From contig JBMONO010000017.1 of the NCBI GenBank assembly GCA_049323655.1, positions 1 through 64,000 of the forward strand: a stretch of DNA of 64,000 bases, in the 5' to 3' direction. The notes below the pieces were generated by a model that saw only the letters and a list, made by a program, of their open reading frames with translations, searched no databases and had not been told where the DNA came from. Origin of the DNA: DB1 sp049323655. GTDB lineage: Bacteria > Desulfobacterota > Desulfobulbia > Desulfobulbales > SURF-16. The position numbers and the translations under genes are program-made. The first letter of the stretch is position 1. Every line of letters starts with the position of its first letter. Shown piece by piece: positions 8,879 to 18,881 of this stretch.

Positions 8879-11800
8879 GTGTTCGGATCACCAGCCCATC
8901 ATCGCATCAAGAAAAGATCCATCGCCAGCACCATTGCCCTGGTGGCAACGCTGCTGTTTATCGCGCTGGCCATCAGCACAGTGGTGGCCGTGCTCTATGT
9001 CGAACTCACCACCTCCCGATTCCAGGCCAGATATTTAAGTGAACTGGGAAAAAAACTCACCTTCCACCTGGAGGAGGGACCGAGTCCGGCCATTGTCTTC
9101 CCGCGCTATGGCATCTATGACACCCGGCTCGGGTATACCCGCCTGCCGGCATACTTTCAGGCACTGACAAACAATGGGCTGACCATAACCGCCCAGGCCC
9201 GTTTTTCCCCCGAACTCCTCACCGTGAGCCGACGAGGCATCTTCACCCCGTATCATGAAAAGGTGGATGCCGGGTTGACCATCCTTGACACAAACGACAC
9301 CGAGATCTATGCCGTTACTTTCCCGGAGCGGGTCTATCCGGATTACGAGGCGATTCCCACGGTGCTGGTGGACAGTCTGCTCTTTATTGAAAATCGGGAA
9401 CTGATGAACCTGAGCCATCCCACCCGCAACCCTGCCATCGAGTGGGACCGGCTGACTAAGGCAGTGCTGGACAAAATAATTCAGCTGTTCCGGCCAAACC
9501 ACAATGTCCCGGGCGGCAGCACCCTGGCCACCCAGATCGAAAAATACCGCCATTCCCCGGAGGGCATGACCCGCACCCCGCTCGACAAACTGCAGCAAAT
9601 GGCCTCAGCCTCGGTGCGCATCTATCTTGACGGCGAAGACACCACGATTGCCCGCCGCCGCATCGTCTACAACTACCTCAACAGCGTGCCCCTGTCAGCC
9701 GCCGGCGGACTTGGCGAGGTCAACGGCATCGGCGACGGCATGTGGGCCTGGTACGGGGTGGACTTTGATGCCTTCAATGCCGCTCTGCGTGCTGACGAGA
9801 ACGGCCCCGGCCTGCAGGACAAGGGGCGCATGTTTAAACTGGCGCTGAGCCTGATGGTAGCCCAGCGCCGCCCCTCCGGTTTCCTGCTGGAAGGACCGGA
9901 CCGGCTCAACGAACAGACCGACTTTCTTCTGCGACTGCTGGCGCAAGAGAGGATCATCAGCGACAGTTTGCGGGACGCGGCCCTGCATGTGAAGCTCCGC
10001 TTCGACACCAAACGGACCAGACCGGAATCAGGCACCTTTGTCAACCGCAAGGCATCGAGCATGGTGCGGGTCCAGCTTGGCGAGATGCTCGGCATGCCCA
10101 GCTTCTACGATCTCGACCGTCTTGACCTTACCGTCTCCACCACCTTGGACCGGGAGGCGCAGCGGACGGTGACCGAATTTCTTCTCCAGCTCAAGGATCC
10201 CCTTTTTCTCGAACAGAACGGGCTGAAGGCGGATCGCCTGCTGGCCAAGGGTGACCCGGCCAAGGTGATTTACAGCCTCAATCTTTACGAACTGGGTCCG
10301 ACCGGCGCCATGCCGAGGGTGCAGGCGGATAATCTCGACCAGCCCTTTGACATCAACGTCGGCACCAAACTCGATCTCGGCTCCACCGCCAAGCTGCGCA
10401 CCCTGGTGACCTATCTGGAAATCATGGCCCGGCTCCACGATCAGTATGCAGGTCTTGACGATAAAACCCTGCGTGAGACGGAAGTCAGCGCCAACGACCG
10501 TCTGGCCCGCTGGGCCGTTGATTACCTGCTCACCGCCTCTGACCGGGGACTCGCCGCCATGCTCGACGCAGCCCTGGAGCGCCAGTATTCCGCCAGCCCT
10601 AAGGAGGTTTTCTACACCGGCGGCGGCAACCACACCTTTTCCAACTTCAGCAACAAGGACGATGACAGCATCATGTCGGTGCGGATGGCCATGCGCCACT
10701 CCGTCAATCTGGTCTTTATCCGGATGATGCGTGACATCGTCCGCCATTATGTGCTGCAGGTGCCGGGCTCCACCGCCCGGGTCCTGGAAGACATGAACAA
10801 CCCCCTGCGCCGGCAGTATTTGGAACGGTTCGCCGATCAGGAAAGCCGGGTGTTCATGAAACGATTTTACGACAAATATAAGGGCAAGAACCGCGAACAG
10901 ATTATCGACACCCTTATTTCAGGTATTCGCCCGCTGCCCCGACGCCTGGCAGGCGCACATCGTTACCTGGTGCCGGAGGCGACTCTGGATGAATTCACCG
11001 CCTTCATGGAAACCCACCTGCCCACCTTCCGCGAATCCGGCGGGAAGACCCTGAAAAAATACTATGAACAATTCGGACCGGACAAATTCTCGCTGGCGGA
11101 TCAGGGCTATATCACCCAGATTCATCCGTTGGAACTGTGGCTGGCCCGCTATCTCACCCTCCATCCCGAGGCGGGCTGGACCGATCTCGTCACCGCCAGT
11201 CAGAAGGATCGCCTCGAGGTCTATAACTGGTTGATGCGCAGCAGCCGCAAAAACGCCCAGGACCGCCGCATCCGCAGTCTGCTGGAGATGGAGGCATTCC
11301 TCGAAATCCACAAAGACTGGAAACGACTCGGCTATCCGTTCAACTCGCTGGTTCCCTCCTATGCCACCTCCATCGGCAGCTCCGCAGACCGACCGGCGGC
11401 CCTGGCCGAACTGATGGCCATCCTGGTCAACGATGGGGTGCGCCCCGCCGCCGCCCTGATCAACACCCTCCACTTTGCCGAGAAGACCCCCTATGAAACG
11501 GTGCTGACCCGCCTGCCGTCGCAAGGTGAACGGGTCATGCCGGTGGAAGTGGCGCGGGCGGTGCGCGGTGTCCTCCGCGATGTCGTCCAGCATGGCACCG
11601 CCGGCCGACTCAACCAGGCCCTGGTGCTGACCGACGGCAACGAAATCCCCATCGGCGGCAAGACCGGTACCGGCGACCATCGCTACGTCACCTACAAGGC
11701 CGGCGGTGTCAAAAGTGCGAAAGTGGTCAACCGTTCGGCCACCTTTGTCTTTTACATCGGCGACAGATTCTACGGCACCATCACCGCCTTTGTTCCCGGC

Positions 11801-12205
11801 GCCGATGCGGCCGGGTTCAATTTCACCAGCGCCCTGCCGGTCACCATTCTTCGTCTCATGCTTCCCCACCTGCAGCCGTTGCTGCTCGGTGAACTGACGG
11901 CAATGGAGGCGGCAGGATTGGCCCCGGCCCCTGACGCAGTCGATGCTGCAACCATCGCGGATACCGAACCGATGGTGGAGGGGATCGAAGAGGAAGAAAT
12001 CGCCGTCGAAGAAGCAGGAGAAACGATCGCCGCTGAACCTGCTGCAGCAACGCCGCCCCCGGCGGAGCCTTCCCCGGCCGCCGTCCCTGCCCGACTCATC
12101 GAAGCCGGCCAGAACAAGAAAATGGTGGCTCCGGTACGGCAGACTGCCGCTCCCCAGCGTGAGATCGAACCGGGCAGCCGCCGCAAACAGAAAGTCAACC
12201 GCTGA
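8879..12205 (+). CDS. large bifunctional penicillin-binding protein (GT51 plus transpeptidase)
   Basis: 1108 residues from a GTG start. A membrane anchor (IALVATLLFIALAIS) lies near residues 20-42. The glycosyltransferase GT51 signature is present as E171-N-R-E and GGSTLATQ. The transpeptidase triad is S502-T-A-K505, S608-V-N610 and K928-T-G. The SxN-KTG distance is about 320 residues, far longer than in typical class A PBPs, so a large helical insert sits inside the transpeptidase. The last 100 residues are Ala/Pro/Glu-rich and basic at the end (RRKQKVNR). It polymerises and cross-links periplasmic peptidoglycan. The gene 51 nt downstream is the monofunctional transglycosylase mtgA, so the two probably work together. 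The start is not certain: upstream DNA is MITE-derived. Confidence 0.8.
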   Translation: MFGSPAHHRIKKRSIASTIALVATLLFIALAISTVVAVLYVELTTSRFQARYLSELGKKLTFHLEEGPSPAIVFPRYGIYDTRLGYTRLPAYFQALTNNGLTITAQARFSPELLTVSRRGIFTPYHEKVDAGLTILDTNDTEIYAVTFPERVYPDYEAIPTVLVDSLLFIENRELMNLSHPTRNPAIEWDRLTKAVLDKIIQLFRPNHNVPGGSTLATQIEKYRHSPEGMTRTPLDKLQQMASASVRIYLDGEDTTIARRRIVYNYLNSVPLSAAGGLGEVNGIGDGMWAWYGVDFDAFNAALRADENGPGLQDKGRMFKLALSLMVAQRRPSGFLLEGPDRLNEQTDFLLRLLAQERIISDSLRDAALHVKLRFDTKRTRPESGTFVNRKASSMVRVQLGEMLGMPSFYDLDRLDLTVSTTLDREAQRTVTEFLLQLKDPLFLEQNGLKADRLLAKGDPAKVIYSLNLYELGPTGAMPRVQADNLDQPFDINVGTKLDLGSTAKLRTLVTYLEIMARLHDQYAGLDDKTLRETEVSANDRLARWAVDYLLTASDRGLAAMLDAALERQYSASPKEVFYTGGGNHTFSNFSNKDDDSIMSVRMAMRHSVNLVFIRMMRDIVRHYVLQVPGSTARVLEDMNNPLRRQYLERFADQESRVFMKRFYDKYKGKNREQIIDTLISGIRPLPRRLAGAHRYLVPEATLDEFTAFMETHLPTFRESGGKTLKKYYEQFGPDKFSLADQGYITQIHPLELWLARYLTLHPEAGWTDLVTASQKDRLEVYNWLMRSSRKNAQDRRIRSLLEMEAFLEIHKDWKRLGYPFNSLVPSYATSIGSSADRPAALAELMAILVNDGVRPAAALINTLHFAEKTPYETVLTRLPSQGERVMPVEVARAVRGVLRDVVQHGTAGRLNQALVLTDGNEIPIGGKTGTGDHRYVTYKAGGVKSAKVVNRSATFVFYIGDRFYGTITAFVPGADAAGFNFTSALPVTILRLMLPHLQPLLLGELTAMEAAGLAPAPDAVDAATIADTEPMVEGIEEEEIAVEEAGETIAAEPAAATPPPAEPSPAAVPARLIEAGQNKKMVAPVRQTAAPQREIEPGSRRKQKVNR

Positions 12206-12256
12206 TCCGACCAGAAGGACGCCGTTTCCTTCAGGCGCCACTATTCCGTCGTTTTC

Positions 12257-13003
12257 ATGAGACAGTCCCTGCACAGGCGCATAAAAAGAACAGCCCTCTT
12301 TGGCACGAGAAGTAGATTGCTTTCATTCTGCGGCGGCGTGATTTTCCTGATCGGAATTCTGCCGGCCGTTATCATTCTCGCCCTGCGCTGGCTGCCGCCG
12401 CCGACCACTGCCTTCATGCTGGAAAGTCGGCTGGAAAGCCTCTTTTCCGACCGCTCACAACCCATTCGCTACCAGTGGACGCCGTGGCCGGAGATCTCGC
12501 CGCATCTTCCCCTGGCGGTGCTGGCGGCGGAGGATCAGAAGTTTCTTCGCCACCGGGGCTTTGATTTCGACTCCATTGCCAAGGCAATGGAGTCGAACAA
12601 AAAGGGGAAACAGCTGCGGGGGGCGAGCACGATCAGCCAGCAGGTAGCCAAGAATCTCTTTCTCTGGCCGGGCCGCAGCTACCTGCGCAAGGGGCTGGAG
12701 GCCTATTTCACCGTGCTGATCGAACTGATGTGGCCGAAAAAAAGGATTCTCGAGGTCTATGTCAACATCGCCCAGTTCGGTGACGGTATCTACGGTGCTC
12801 ATGCCGCGGCGACGAATATCTTCCGCAAAAAGCCCGCAGCTCTCCGGGCCGGCGAGGCGGCCGTGCTGGCCGCGGTCCTTCCCAACCCACTGGTACTGAA
12901 AGCGCACAAGCCATCCTCCTATGTCCTGGAGCGGAAACGGTGGATCATGGGCCAGATGCGCCAGTTGAACGGACCGGCTCATTTGCAGGGGTTGACGCCG
13001 TAA
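12257..13003 (+). CDS. mtgA: monofunctional peptidoglycan transglycosylase
   Basis: 248 residues, near the usual MtgA length. One N-terminal membrane segment (about residues 21-42) precedes a GT51 domain with AAEDQKFLRHRGFD (catalytic Glu), GASTISQQVAKNLFLW and RILEVYVNIAQFGDGIYGAH. It lacks a transpeptidase domain. It extends glycan strands from lipid II at the periplasmic face. It follows the large PBP in the same direction and converges on the antiporter gene. Confidence 0.92.
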   Translation: MRQSLHRRIKRTALFGTRSRLLSFCGGVIFLIGILPAVIILALRWLPPPTTAFMLESRLESLFSDRSQPIRYQWTPWPEISPHLPLAVLAAEDQKFLRHRGFDFDSIAKAMESNKKGKQLRGASTISQQVAKNLFLWPGRSYLRKGLEAYFTVLIELMWPKKRILEVYVNIAQFGDGIYGAHAAATNIFRKKPAALRAGEAAVLAAVLPNPLVLKAHKPSSYVLERKRWIMGQMRQLNGPAHLQGLTP

Positions 13004-13069
13004 CGTGCGGACGAGTTCCACCCCTCCGGAAGGCTCCGCGCATTTTGTGCCCCGCACCGACAGGAAACC

Positions 13070-14731
13070 TCAACCCTTTTTTTTCATGACCGGAATCTCG
13101 GTGGCGGAGACGACAAACTCGCTGCGGCAGACCAGACCGGTGGCCCGGCAGACATGGTCGGCATAGCCGGCCCCGGCCTCGGCGAAGATATTATAGGCGG
13201 CCACCGCGCCTGCCTCTTCCAGTTCCCGTTTCTCATCATCAAAACGGGAGGTGGCGGTAACCGGGCCGGTAAAGCCGGCGGACCGGATCTCCTTGAGGGC
13301 GAGCAGGCTGGCCTGGTGCTTGTTCATGGCCAGCATGATGAGCTTGATCCGGCCGAAATCAACCTTGCGCCAGAAATCATAGTCCGTCGCATCGCCCCAG
13401 ATCACCCGGCGGCCGACCCGCTGGTGTACCGCCACTTTCCTTCTGTTGTAATCCACCGCGAGGATTTTATCGCCCTGCCGATCGCGCACCGTGTCATAGG
13501 CCATGGTGCCGAAGGCGCCAAGTCCGAAAAGGAGGATCTCCGCCGGGCCCAGATCGATCTCGATGTCGCCGGGGTGGCGGGTTTTTGTCTCACAGCAGCG
13601 CAGGGATGCCCCGAATCGTTCATAGATAGCATTGGCCCGGCTGGCAAGCGGCGCGGCAAGGAGAAAGGAGAAGGTCAGAGCCAGGGCGACGATGAGCAGC
13701 CATTCCGGTCCGAGCCAGCCGTTTTTCAAAGCAATGGCCGCCACCAGCAGGCCGAACTCGGAGTAGTTGGTGAGCGCCAGGGTGGCGAGCAGACTGGTGC
13801 GGGCCCGCAGGCGAAAACGGGTGAGGATGAAAAAATAGAGGAGCGATTTGCCGAGCAGGGCCGGCATCAGGGCTAGGGCGACGAACAGATGCTCCAGGGT
13901 CGGCACCCCGGTCAGACCGATCTGAAAAAAGAAGCCGACGAGAAAGAGATCCTTGAAACCGTAGAGGGAAGCGGACAGTTCCGAGGATCGGCGATGAGAA
14001 CCGACCAGCAGGCCGGCGACCAGGGCGCCGAGGTCGGGTTTGAGGCCGACCAGGGAACAGCTGGTGGCGCCCACGGTCAGGGCGATGAAAAAACCGCTCA
14101 AAGGCAAGAGTTCACCGTGGCCGAGATGATCGATGATATACATGAGCAGCGGGCGAACGGCAAGCAGGGCCAGGGGCAGGGCCAGGGCCCAGAGGGATGG
14201 CAATTCCCCTTTGGAGAGGGTGAGGAAAAAAACGGCCATCAGATCCTGCATGATGAGAATGCCGATGGCGACCCGGCCGTGCAGGGCGTTCATCTCCCCC
14301 TTTTCTTCCAGGGATTTGACGGCAAAGACCGTGCTGGAAAAGCTCAGGGCAAATCCGATCAGCGCGGCCCGGGCCGGATCGAGTCCGGTAAGATGGGCGA
14401 TACCGAAGACGCCGGCCAGCAGAATCATCCCGGCGATGAGGACGATGGTCAGCACGGCATGGATTGTGGCGCCGCCCCAGATCTCCCCTCTGGTCAGGCC
14501 TTTGAGGTCGAGTTTCAGGCCGATGGTAAAGAGCAGCAGCATGATGCCGATATCGGCGATCCACTCCAGGTTCAGGGTGCCGCCGGTCAGGCCGAGAAAA
14601 TTCATGAGAAAGCCGGCCAGCAGAAAGCCGAGCATAGGCGGCAGCCTGAACCGCTTGCAGGAGAAGCCGAGCAGAAAGGCGCTGCCGATCCAGGCGCTGT
14701 TGACAAAGGCCGCTGAATGCAAAAAATCCAT
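13070..14731 (-). CDS. KefB/YbaL-like monovalent cation:proton antiporter with TrkA-N domain
   Basis: 553 residues from the ATG at 14731, chosen because GGAG lies 8 nt upstream. An in-frame ATG at 14881 would add 50 residues that do not look like a CPA2 N-terminus. Residues 1-390 hold about 12 hydrophobic segments of the Na+/H+ exchanger CPA2 type. The C-terminal part is a Rossmann-like TrkA-N regulatory domain (ILLFGLGAFGTMAYD). It probably exports K+ or Na+ in exchange for protons at the inner membrane. The typical glutathione-gated KefB/C regulator is not next to it. Transcribed away from purL. Confidence 0.85.
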   Translation of the reverse strand: MDFLHSAAFVNSAWIGSAFLLGFSCKRFRLPPMLGFLLAGFLMNFLGLTGGTLNLEWIADIGIMLLLFTIGLKLDLKGLTRGEIWGGATIHAVLTIVLIAGMILLAGVFGIAHLTGLDPARAALIGFALSFSSTVFAVKSLEEKGEMNALHGRVAIGILIMQDLMAVFFLTLSKGELPSLWALALPLALLAVRPLLMYIIDHLGHGELLPLSGFFIALTVGATSCSLVGLKPDLGALVAGLLVGSHRRSSELSASLYGFKDLFLVGFFFQIGLTGVPTLEHLFVALALMPALLGKSLLYFFILTRFRLRARTSLLATLALTNYSEFGLLVAAIALKNGWLGPEWLLIVALALTFSFLLAAPLASRANAIYERFGASLRCCETKTRHPGDIEIDLGPAEILLFGLGAFGTMAYDTVRDRQGDKILAVDYNRRKVAVHQRVGRRVIWGDATDYDFWRKVDFGRIKLIMLAMNKHQASLLALKEIRSAGFTGPVTATSRFDDEKRELEEAGAVAAYNIFAEAGAGYADHVCRATGLVCRSEFVVSATEIPVMKKKG

Positions 14732-14992
14732 GGTCACTCCGCGTAGGATAAATGAAACGTTATGGGCTGTGCCATCGACCTGATAACCATACGCCTTTTC
14801 CCGACAAAAATGAACGAAAAAAGGGTTGATCCCGCCTCTTTGCCCGCGGCCGGCAAAATTTTTCTCAGCCCCCGGCGGCAAAGGGAGTACCGGTTCCTCA
14901 AAAAGTATGGTAGTTTGAAAATTTGTTTCCGGCCCCTATGACTGAAGGGCCGCACACTCTCACGATGATCAGCACAACATGCGGGTGCAAAG

Positions 14993-17900
14993 ATGGAAAA
15001 AACGGTGTGCCGACTGTATCGGCAAGTAGACGAGACCATGGAGTACTGTTTCAATATCGAGGCGACCGGCCCACTGACCGAAGAGGAGCTGACCCAGCTG
15101 CGCCTGCTGCTGGCGGACGGCTTCATCGCGGCCACGGTCAGCCGGACGCCCTCGTTGCAGGGAGAGCGGGTGGTGGAGGTCGGCCCCCGCCTCAACTTCG
15201 CCACCGCCTGGTCCTCCAACATGGTTTCCATCTGCCGCGCCACCGGTCTGGCCATGGTCAGCCGGGTGGAGCGTTCCCGCCGTTATATCGTTCCGGTCGA
15301 CGCGGATCGTGACGCCTTCATCGCCGCCCATCACGACAGGATGACCGAATGTCCTTACCCGGCGCCACTCTCCTCCTTCGAGACCGGCATCGCGCCCGAG
15401 CCGGTCTACGAGGTGGACCTGCTCGGCCAGGGGCCGGACGCCCTGCTTGTCATCCCCGGCATTTCCATGGATGACTGGGACCGCGCCTTTTACTATGACT
15501 ACTTTGTCAAGAAACACGGCCGCAACCCGACCATCGTCGAGATCATGGATCTCAACAACGCCAACTCCGAGCACTCCCGCCACGGTTTCTTCCGCGGCCG
15601 GCAGGTGATCGATGGTGAGGAGCAGCCGGAGACCCTGTTCGACATCGTCCGCGCCACCTTTACCGCCAACCCGTCCAACAGCGTCATCGCCTTCAAGGAC
15701 AACTCAAGCGGCATTCAAGGCCGGGAGATCGCCACCATCGCCCCGGACAGTCCGGGACAGCCGTCGCCCTTTGTCCGGCAGAACCCCACCTATCACGTCA
15801 TCTTCACCGCCGAGACCCACAACTTCCCCACCGGCGTCGCCCCCTTTCCCGGCGCCGAAACCGGCACCGGCGGTCGCATCCGCGACATCCAGGGCACCGG
15901 CCGCGGCGGCTTTGTCGTCGCCGGCACCGCCGGCTACTGTGTCGCCAACCTCCACATCCCCGGCTACCCGCTGCCCTGGGAGGAAACCTACGAATGCCCG
16001 GCCAATCTGGCCAGCGCCCTCGACATCGAGATCGAGGCGAGCAACGGCGCTTCGGACTACGGCAACAAGTTCGGCGAACCGCTGATCCAGGGATTCACCC
16101 GCTCCTTTGACCTGCGCCTGGCCGACGGTGAACGCTGGGGCTTTCTGAAGCCGATCATGTTCACCGGCGGCATCGGCCAGATCGACAGCCGTCACACCGA
16201 GAAAAACGAAGCGGCAAAGGGCATGGTCATCGTCCAGGTCGGTGGCCCGGCCTACCGGGTCGGCTTCGGAGGCGGCGCCGCCTCCAGCATGCTGCAGGGC
16301 GACAATGTCGCAGATCTCGACTTCAACGCGGTGCAGCGCGGCGACGCCGAGATGGAGCAGAAGATGAACCGGGTCATCCGCGCCTGCAACGAGATGGGCG
16401 ACAAGACGCTGATCGAGGTCATCCACGACCAGGGCGCCGGCGGACCGGGCAATGTCCTCAAGGAACTGGTGGAAAAGGCGGGCGGCCGTATCAATATCCG
16501 GCGGATCAAAGTCGGCGACCCGACCATGTCGGTGCTGGAGATCTATGTTGCCGAGTATCAGGAGCGCAACGGCTTTCTCATCCGGGCGGAAAACCTTGAA
16601 CGCTTCCAGGCCATCTGCGAGCGGGAAAAGGTCAACTGCGAGGTGCTGGGCGAGGTGACCGGCGACCTGCGCTTTGTCGTCTATGACGAGGCCGACGGCT
16701 CCACCCCGGTGGATCTGGAATTAAACGAGGTCTTGGGCAACATCCCGCAGAAAACCTTCAGCGACAGCCGCCGGGCCGACACATTGCCGCCGCTTGCCCT
16801 GCCGGCCGGGCTGACGGTGCGGGCCGCCCTTGAACGGGTGCTGCGGCTCATCGCGGTCGGCTCCAAACGCTTTCTCACCAACAAGGTGGATCGGGCCGTC
16901 ACCGGGCTCATCGCCGGCCAGCAGTGCTGCGGTCCCTTGCAGCTCACCGTTGGCGACGTGGCGGTGATCGGTCAGAGCCATTTCGGCAAAAGCGGCGCGG
17001 CCACCGCCATCGGCGAGCAGCCGATCAAGATGCTGGTCAATGCCGCGGCCGGCGCCCGCATGGCGGTGGGCGAGGCCCTGACCAACCTGGTGTGGGCCGC
17101 CATTGACGGACTTGACGGGGTGAAATGCTCGGCCAACTGGATGTGGGCCCCCAAGCTGCCCGGTGAGGGCGCCGCCCTTTATGACGCGGCCAACGCCATG
17201 CGGCACGCCATGATCACCCTCGGCATGGCGGTGGATGGCGGCAAGGACAGCCTGTCGATGGCGACCAGGGTGGGGACGGAAACGGTCAAGTCGCCACGGG
17301 AGCTTGTGATCTCGGCCTATGCCACCATGGCCGACATCACCAGGGTGGCGACCCCGGACCTCAAGGCGCCCGGGGAGAGCGTCCTCTGCCTCATCGACCT
17401 CGGCAGCGGCAACAACCGGCTCGGCGGTTCGGCCCTGGCCCAGGTGCTGGGCCAGCTCGGCGCCGACTGCCCGGACATGGACGACCCGCTGATGCTGAAA
17501 AAGGCCTTTGCCGCGGTGCAGGAACTCATCGCCCGCGAGCTGATCCTCGCCGGTCACGACCGCAGCGACGGCGGCCTGGTCACCACCCTGCTGGAAATGG
17601 CCTTTGCCGGCAACTGCGGCCTGGCCATCGACCTTGAAGGAGCGGTCGAACCGCTGGCCGCCCTGTTCGCCGAGGAACTGGGGCTGGTCTTCGAGTGCCG
17701 GGGGGCGGATCTGGCGCCCGTGCGGGAGCTGCTCGACCGGCATGGGGTTGGCTGCCTTGTCCTGGGCAAGACCGTGGCAAACAAGCGGATCACCATCCGC
17801 TGCAATGGCGCCGCAGTGCTCGATGAGGACATGCGCGAGCTGCGCCAGCTCTGGGAGGAGACCAGCCACCGGCTCGAACTCCTGCAGGTCAACCCGGACT

Positions 17901-18808
17901 GCGCCAGGGAAGAAAAGGCGAACATCTTTGACCGGCCCGGTCCGCGCTATCATCTGAGCTTCACCCCGGAACCTACGCCAGAGCACATTCTCGCTGCCGC
18001 ACACAAGCCGAAAGTGGCCATTCTCCGCGACGAGGGCAGCAATTCCGACCGGGAGATGACCTCCGCCTTTTATGCCGCCGGTTTCGAGCCCTGGGATGTC
18101 AGCATGACCGACCTGCTGAGCGGCCACATCAGCCTCGACCGCTTCCGCGGTCTGGCCGCGGTGGGCGGCTTCTCTTACGCCGACGTGCCGGAAAGCGCCA
18201 AGGGCTGGGCCGCCACCATCCGTTTTAATGACACGCTGCGCCGCATGTTCGACGACTTTTACCGACGGCCCGACACCTTTTCCCTGGGCATTTGCAACGG
18301 TTGCCAGCTCTTCGCCCTCCTCGGCTGGGTTCCCTGGCAGGGCATCGAACCCGAGCAGCAGCCGCGCTTCGTCCGTAACACCTCCGGCCGTTTTGAGTCG
18401 CGCTGGACCACGGTCAAGGTGCTGAAAAGCCGGGCCATCATGCTGCAGGGCATGGAGGAGCTCGTCTTCGGCATCCATGTTGATCACGGCGAGGGCAAAC
18501 TCGTCTTCCCGGACCCGGCCCTGCTCGACGCGGTCAGGGCTCAGGAGCTGGCAGCCCTCGTCTATGTTGACGATGACGGCCAGCCCACCGAAAAATATCC
18601 TTTCAACCCCAATGGCTCGCCGGGCGGACTCACCGGCCTCTGCTCACCGGACGGCCGCCATCTGGCGATGATGCCCCACCCAGAACGGGTTTTTCTCCCC
18701 TGGCAGGCCCACTGGCTGCCGGCAGAGATGAAAAGAAGTCTTGTGGTCTCTCCGTGGCTGCGCCTCTTTCAGAACGCCCGGGTCTGGTGCGGGGAAACAC
18801 AATGCTGA
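14993..18808 (+). CDS. purL: phosphoribosylformylglycinamidine synthase, single-chain form
   Basis: 1271 residues, the long PurL type that fuses the FGAM synthetase with its glutaminase. It converts FGAR, glutamine and ATP to FGAM in purine synthesis. The middle carries AIR-synthase-like sequences such as HNFPTGVAPFPGAETGTGG and the second ATP-grasp-like half with VDGGKDSLSM. The C-terminal class-I glutaminase runs from about residue 1010, with the nucleophile motif GICNGCQL and the catalytic His in MMPHPERV. Slightly shorter than the E. coli protein (about 1295). Stands alone here, with no other pur gene nearby. No riboswitch recognised upstream. Confidence 0.95.
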   Translation: MEKTVCRLYRQVDETMEYCFNIEATGPLTEEELTQLRLLLADGFIAATVSRTPSLQGERVVEVGPRLNFATAWSSNMVSICRATGLAMVSRVERSRRYIVPVDADRDAFIAAHHDRMTECPYPAPLSSFETGIAPEPVYEVDLLGQGPDALLVIPGISMDDWDRAFYYDYFVKKHGRNPTIVEIMDLNNANSEHSRHGFFRGRQVIDGEEQPETLFDIVRATFTANPSNSVIAFKDNSSGIQGREIATIAPDSPGQPSPFVRQNPTYHVIFTAETHNFPTGVAPFPGAETGTGGRIRDIQGTGRGGFVVAGTAGYCVANLHIPGYPLPWEETYECPANLASALDIEIEASNGASDYGNKFGEPLIQGFTRSFDLRLADGERWGFLKPIMFTGGIGQIDSRHTEKNEAAKGMVIVQVGGPAYRVGFGGGAASSMLQGDNVADLDFNAVQRGDAEMEQKMNRVIRACNEMGDKTLIEVIHDQGAGGPGNVLKELVEKAGGRINIRRIKVGDPTMSVLEIYVAEYQERNGFLIRAENLERFQAICEREKVNCEVLGEVTGDLRFVVYDEADGSTPVDLELNEVLGNIPQKTFSDSRRADTLPPLALPAGLTVRAALERVLRLIAVGSKRFLTNKVDRAVTGLIAGQQCCGPLQLTVGDVAVIGQSHFGKSGAATAIGEQPIKMLVNAAAGARMAVGEALTNLVWAAIDGLDGVKCSANWMWAPKLPGEGAALYDAANAMRHAMITLGMAVDGGKDSLSMATRVGTETVKSPRELVISAYATMADITRVATPDLKAPGESVLCLIDLGSGNNRLGGSALAQVLGQLGADCPDMDDPLMLKKAFAAVQELIARELILAGHDRSDGGLVTTLLEMAFAGNCGLAIDLEGAVEPLAALFAEELGLVFECRGADLAPVRELLDRHGVGCLVLGKTVANKRITIRCNGAAVLDEDMRELRQLWEETSHRLELLQVNPDCAREEKANIFDRPGPRYHLSFTPEPTPEHILAAAHKPKVAILRDEGSNSDREMTSAFYAAGFEPWDVSMTDLLSGHISLDRFRGLAAVGGFSYADVPESAKGWAATIRFNDTLRRMFDDFYRRPDTFSLGICNGCQLFALLGWVPWQGIEPEQQPRFVRNTSGRFESRWTTVKVLKSRAIMLQGMEELVFGIHVDHGEGKLVFPDPALLDAVRAQELAALVYVDDDGQPTEKYPFNPNGSPGGLTGLCSPDGRHLAMMPHPERVFLPWQAHWLPAEMKRSLVVSPWLRLFQNARVWCGETQC

Positions 18809-18881
18809 TGGGGTTGCACGCAACCTCTCCTGCTGGGCGATCTACGGCAAAAACCTTCCCCTGTTTTTGCCCGGTGGGGCG

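Noticed and set aside
16721..18487. 588-codon minus-strand frame opposite purL
   Set aside because: Shadow of purL, no signals.
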